Assembly: GCA_023413645.1 (NCBI GenBank)
Contig: JAEZPN010000021.1
Coordinates: 1 to 7,538 of the forward strand
Source: Bacteroidota bacterium
Lineage (GTDB): Bacteria; Bacteroidota; Bacteroidia; Bacteroidales; Rikenellaceae
DNA length: 7,538 nucleotides
Reading direction: 5' to 3'
Under the pieces are notes generated by a model. The model was not told the DNA's origin, did no database searches, and worked only from the letters and a program-made list of their open reading frames with translations. Positions within the stretch are counted from its first letter, which is position 1. Each line of letters opens with the position of its first letter. The position numbers and the translations under genes were made by a program. Shown here in pieces: positions 5,032-7,538 of this stretch.

Positions 5032-7538
5032 ATGGATATTTTATCAAAGGTAATCAAGCTGTTCTTCGGTTCTAAGGCCGATAAGGACTACAAGGAGATT
5101 ATTCCCTACGTGGAGAAGGTCAAGGCTATCTATCCCACAATCGAGAAACTCTCTAACGACGAGTTGCGTGCTCGCTCTCAGGCATTGAGTAAGTCTATCA
5201 CAGACTTCATCGCCGAGGACGAGGCTACAATCACCAAGAATAAGGAGCTCCTTGAGAGCCCCTCAACAACACTCAAGGAGAAGGAGCGCCTCTCTGGTGA
5301 GATTGAGATGCTCACAAAGCGCATCGACGAAAATATCGAGAAGCGACTTGAGGAGATTCTCCCCGAGGCATTTGCAATAATGAAGGATACAGCACGCCGC
5401 TTTGCCGAGAATGACGAGGTGGTTGTGACTGCCAACGATTTTGACCGCAACCTTGCTGCCGAGCGTCAGGACTTGGTACGCATCGAGGGCGACAAGGCTA
5501 TCTATAGCAGCCAGTGGACTGCGGGCGGTAACGTCATCAAGTGGGATATGATACACTACGACGTACAGCTCTTTGGTGGTGTTGTGCTTCATAAGGGTCG
5601 CATCGCTGAGATGGCAACGGGTGAGGGTAAGACCCTCGTGGCAACACTCCCAGTATTCCTCAATGCCTTGGCACATAAGGGTGTACACGTAGTTACTGTG
5701 AACGACTACCTCGCACGTCGTGATGCCGAGTGGATGGGTCCTATGTATCAGTTCCATGGTCTCTCGGTTGCTTGCATCGACAACACACGTCCTAACTCTG
5801 CGGAGCGCCGTAAGGCATACATGGCCGACATCACCTTCGGTACGAACAACGAGTTTGGTTTCGACTACTTGCGTGATAACATGGCCAACGCGCCTAAGGA
5901 CCTCGTACAGCGCAAGCACCACTTCGCTATTGTCGATGAGGTCGACTCAGTGCTTATCGACGATGCACGTACTCCTCTTATCATCTCTGGTCCTGTGCCT
6001 AAGGGTAGCGACCAGCTCTTCGCGGAGTACCAGCCTGCAGCAAAGTATATCTACGACCTCCAGAGCAAGATGTCGTCGGCAGATGTTGCCGAGGCTAAGC
6101 GTCTCTACAACGAGGGTAAGAACGACGAGGCGGGTAAGCTCTTGTTGCGTGCCTACAAGGCTATGCCTAAGTATAAGGCCCTCATCAAGTTCCTCTCTGA
6201 GCCTGGCGTGAAGGTGCTCTTGCAGAAGACCGAGAACTTCTACATGCAGGATAACGAGAAGCGCATGCACGAGATTACTGACGACAACTTCGTTATTCAC
6301 GACGAGAAGATGAACTCGCTTATCCTTACTGATAAGGGCCACGAGTTTGCCTCAAAGCGCTTTAATGAGGAGGGCTTCTTCGTATTGCCCGACATCGGTG
6401 CTCGTGTTGCGGAGATTGATCACTCACAGCTCTCGGCCGAGGAGCGCGCAAAGGAGAAGGATGCACTCATCTCTGACTACGCAGTTAAGGCGGAGCGTGT
6501 ACACACCATGAACCAGTTGCTCAAGGCATACTTCATGTTCGAGAAGGAGGTGGAGTACGTACTTATTGACAACAAGGTTAAGATTGTCGATGAGCAGACA
6601 GGTCGTATCATGGAGGGTCGTCGCTACTCAGATGGCTTGCACCAGGCTATCGAGGCAAAGGAGAATGTAAAGGTGGAGGATGCAACGCAGACCTTCGCAA
6701 CCATCACTTTGCAGAACTACTTCCGTATGTATCACAAGCTCGCAGGTATGACCGGTACCGCTGAGACTGAGGCTTCGGAGTTCTGGAGCATCTACAAACT
6801 CGATGTTGTGGTAATCCCCACAAATAAGAAGGTTATTCGCGACGACCGCGACGACCTCGTATATAAGACTGAGCGTGAGAAGTATAACGCCGTAATCGCT
6901 GAGATTGAGCGCCTTGTAGCTGCAGGTCGTCCCGTCTTGGTGGGTACAACATCTGTCGAGATCTCGGAGTTGTTGAGTCGTATGCTTAAGTTGCGCGGCA
7001 TCAAGCACAACGTATTGAACGCTATGCAGCACGCCCTCGAGGCACAGATTGTTGCCGAGGCGGGTCATAGCGGTCAGGTTACCATCGCTACCAACATGGC
7101 GGGTCGTGGTACCGATATTAAGCTTACACCCGAGGTTAAGGAGCGTGGTGGTTTGGCCATCATCGGTACTGAGCGCCACGAGAGCCGCCGTGTAGATCGT
7201 CAGTTGCGTGGTCGTGCAGGACGTCAGGGTGACCCCGGTTCATCACAGTTCTTCGTATCTCTCGAGGATAAGCTCATGCGCCTATTCGGCTCGGAGCGTA
7301 TCGCAACGATGATGGATAGAATGGGCCTCAAGGAGGGCGAGGTTATCCAGGCCGGCATGATGTCTAAGGCTATTGAGCGTGCACAGAAGAAGGTCGAGGA
7401 GAACCACTTTGGTACTCGTAAGCGCTTGTTGGAGTATGACGATGTTATGAACTCACAGCGTGAGGTTATCTACACACGTCGCCGCCATGCCCTCTATGGC
7501 GAGAGCCTCGATATCGATATGAACAACCTTCGCTATGA
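5032..7538 (+). CDS. secA: SecA preprotein translocase ATPase, N-terminal 835 residues, cut by right edge
   Basis: SecA is the cytoplasmic motor that pushes unfolded preproteins through SecYEG using ATP. The ATG at 5032 begins MDILSKVIKLFFGSKADKD, a typical SecA start. Visible motifs are Walker A ATGEGKT (195-201, K200), VNDYLARRD (223-231), GTNNEFGFDYLRDNM (270-284), Walker B DEVDS (302-306) and ARTPLIISGP (312-321). The preprotein cross-linking domain follows (~322-515), then DEQTGR (520-525) with GRRYSDGLHQA, LAGMTGTAE (570-578), TNMAGRGTD (687-695), and GTERHESRR plus QLRGRAGRQGD (712-734). The helical scaffold begins at LLEYDDVMNSQR. The two-helix finger and any C-terminal zinc motif lie beyond the window. 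Walker A sits ~92 residues later than in E. coli because of two N-terminal insertions. The gene has its own promoter and is probably transcribed separately from the efflux genes. The final TATGA is not an in-frame stop. Confidence 0.98.
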   Translation, partial: MDILSKVIKLFFGSKADKDYKEIIPYVEKVKAIYPTIEKLSNDELRARSQALSKSITDFIAEDEATITKNKELLESPSTTLKEKERLSGEIEMLTKRIDENIEKRLEEILPEAFAIMKDTARRFAENDEVVVTANDFDRNLAAERQDLVRIEGDKAIYSSQWTAGGNVIKWDMIHYDVQLFGGVVLHKGRIAEMATGEGKTLVATLPVFLNALAHKGVHVVTVNDYLARRDAEWMGPMYQFHGLSVACIDNTRPNSAERRKAYMADITFGTNNEFGFDYLRDNMANAPKDLVQRKHHFAIVDEVDSVLIDDARTPLIISGPVPKGSDQLFAEYQPAAKYIYDLQSKMSSADVAEAKRLYNEGKNDEAGKLLLRAYKAMPKYKALIKFLSEPGVKVLLQKTENFYMQDNEKRMHEITDDNFVIHDEKMNSLILTDKGHEFASKRFNEEGFFVLPDIGARVAEIDHSQLSAEERAKEKDALISDYAVKAERVHTMNQLLKAYFMFEKEVEYVLIDNKVKIVDEQTGRIMEGRRYSDGLHQAIEAKENVKVEDATQTFATITLQNYFRMYHKLAGMTGTAETEASEFWSIYKLDVVVIPTNKKVIRDDRDDLVYKTEREKYNAVIAEIERLVAAGRPVLVGTTSVEISELLSRMLKLRGIKHNVLNAMQHALEAQIVAEAGHSGQVTIATNMAGRGTDIKLTPEVKERGGLAIIGTERHESRRVDRQLRGRAGRQGDPGSSQFFVSLEDKLMRLFGSERIATMMDRMGLKEGEVIQAGMMSKAIERAQKKVEENHFGTRKRLLEYDDVMNSQREVIYTRRRHALYGESLDIDMNNLRY

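Noticed and set aside
5263..5922. A 219-codon minus-strand open frame within secA, and similar ones at 6628-7179 and 5947-6342
   Set aside because: They lie opposite strongly conserved SecA motifs, which dictate the sequence. No start context or family resemblance supports them.
7534..7538. TGA at the very end of the window as the secA stop
   Set aside because: In the secA frame the last bases read CGC TAT GA, so TGA is out of frame. SecA is simply cut by the window edge.

Overview
The window looks like ordinary Bacteroidales chromosome, possibly Rikenellaceae/Alistipes-like. Three things suggest this: the SecA carries extra segments of the kind seen in Bacteroidetes SecA proteins, a sequence matching the Bacteroidetes promoter consensus (TTTG, 19 bp, TAnnTTTG) lies in front of secA, and none of the genes has a clear Shine-Dalgarno sequence. 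The lineage is inferred from recalled family features, not from a database search.

Bases 1-4858 hold the distal part of a tripartite RND efflux operon, all on the + strand. It contains the C-terminal part of a periplasmic membrane-fusion (adaptor) protein, cut by the left edge; a complete RND inner-membrane pump (588-3614); and a complete TolC-type outer-membrane channel (3611-4858). The genes are almost fused (a 7-bp gap, then an ATGA stop/start overlap), so they are very likely co-transcribed from a promoter outside the window. Together they would form an envelope-spanning, proton-driven exporter. The substrate cannot be read from the sequence.

Bases 4859-5031 are the only intergenic region (173 bp). 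It has no convincing terminator for the efflux operon, a strong candidate promoter for secA, and a leader of about 90 nt with a GC-rich hairpin, a possible 21-codon reading frame and an A-rich translation start region.

From 5032 to the right edge runs secA (835 complete codons), the ATPase motor of the general secretion pathway. It is truncated by the window, not broken. All the nucleotide-binding motifs are present. Relative to E. coli SecA, as I recall that sequence, it has four extra segments (about 43, 48, 65 and 25 residues) and lacks the NBD2 'variable' segment.

I see no mobile element, CRISPR array, tRNA, rRNA or clearly novel multi-gene system. The points most worth a second look are the SecA insertions, including a TPR-like helical segment in the preprotein cross-linking domain; the secA leader with its hairpin and overlapping mini-ORF; and the Asp-Asn version of the RND proton-relay motif.
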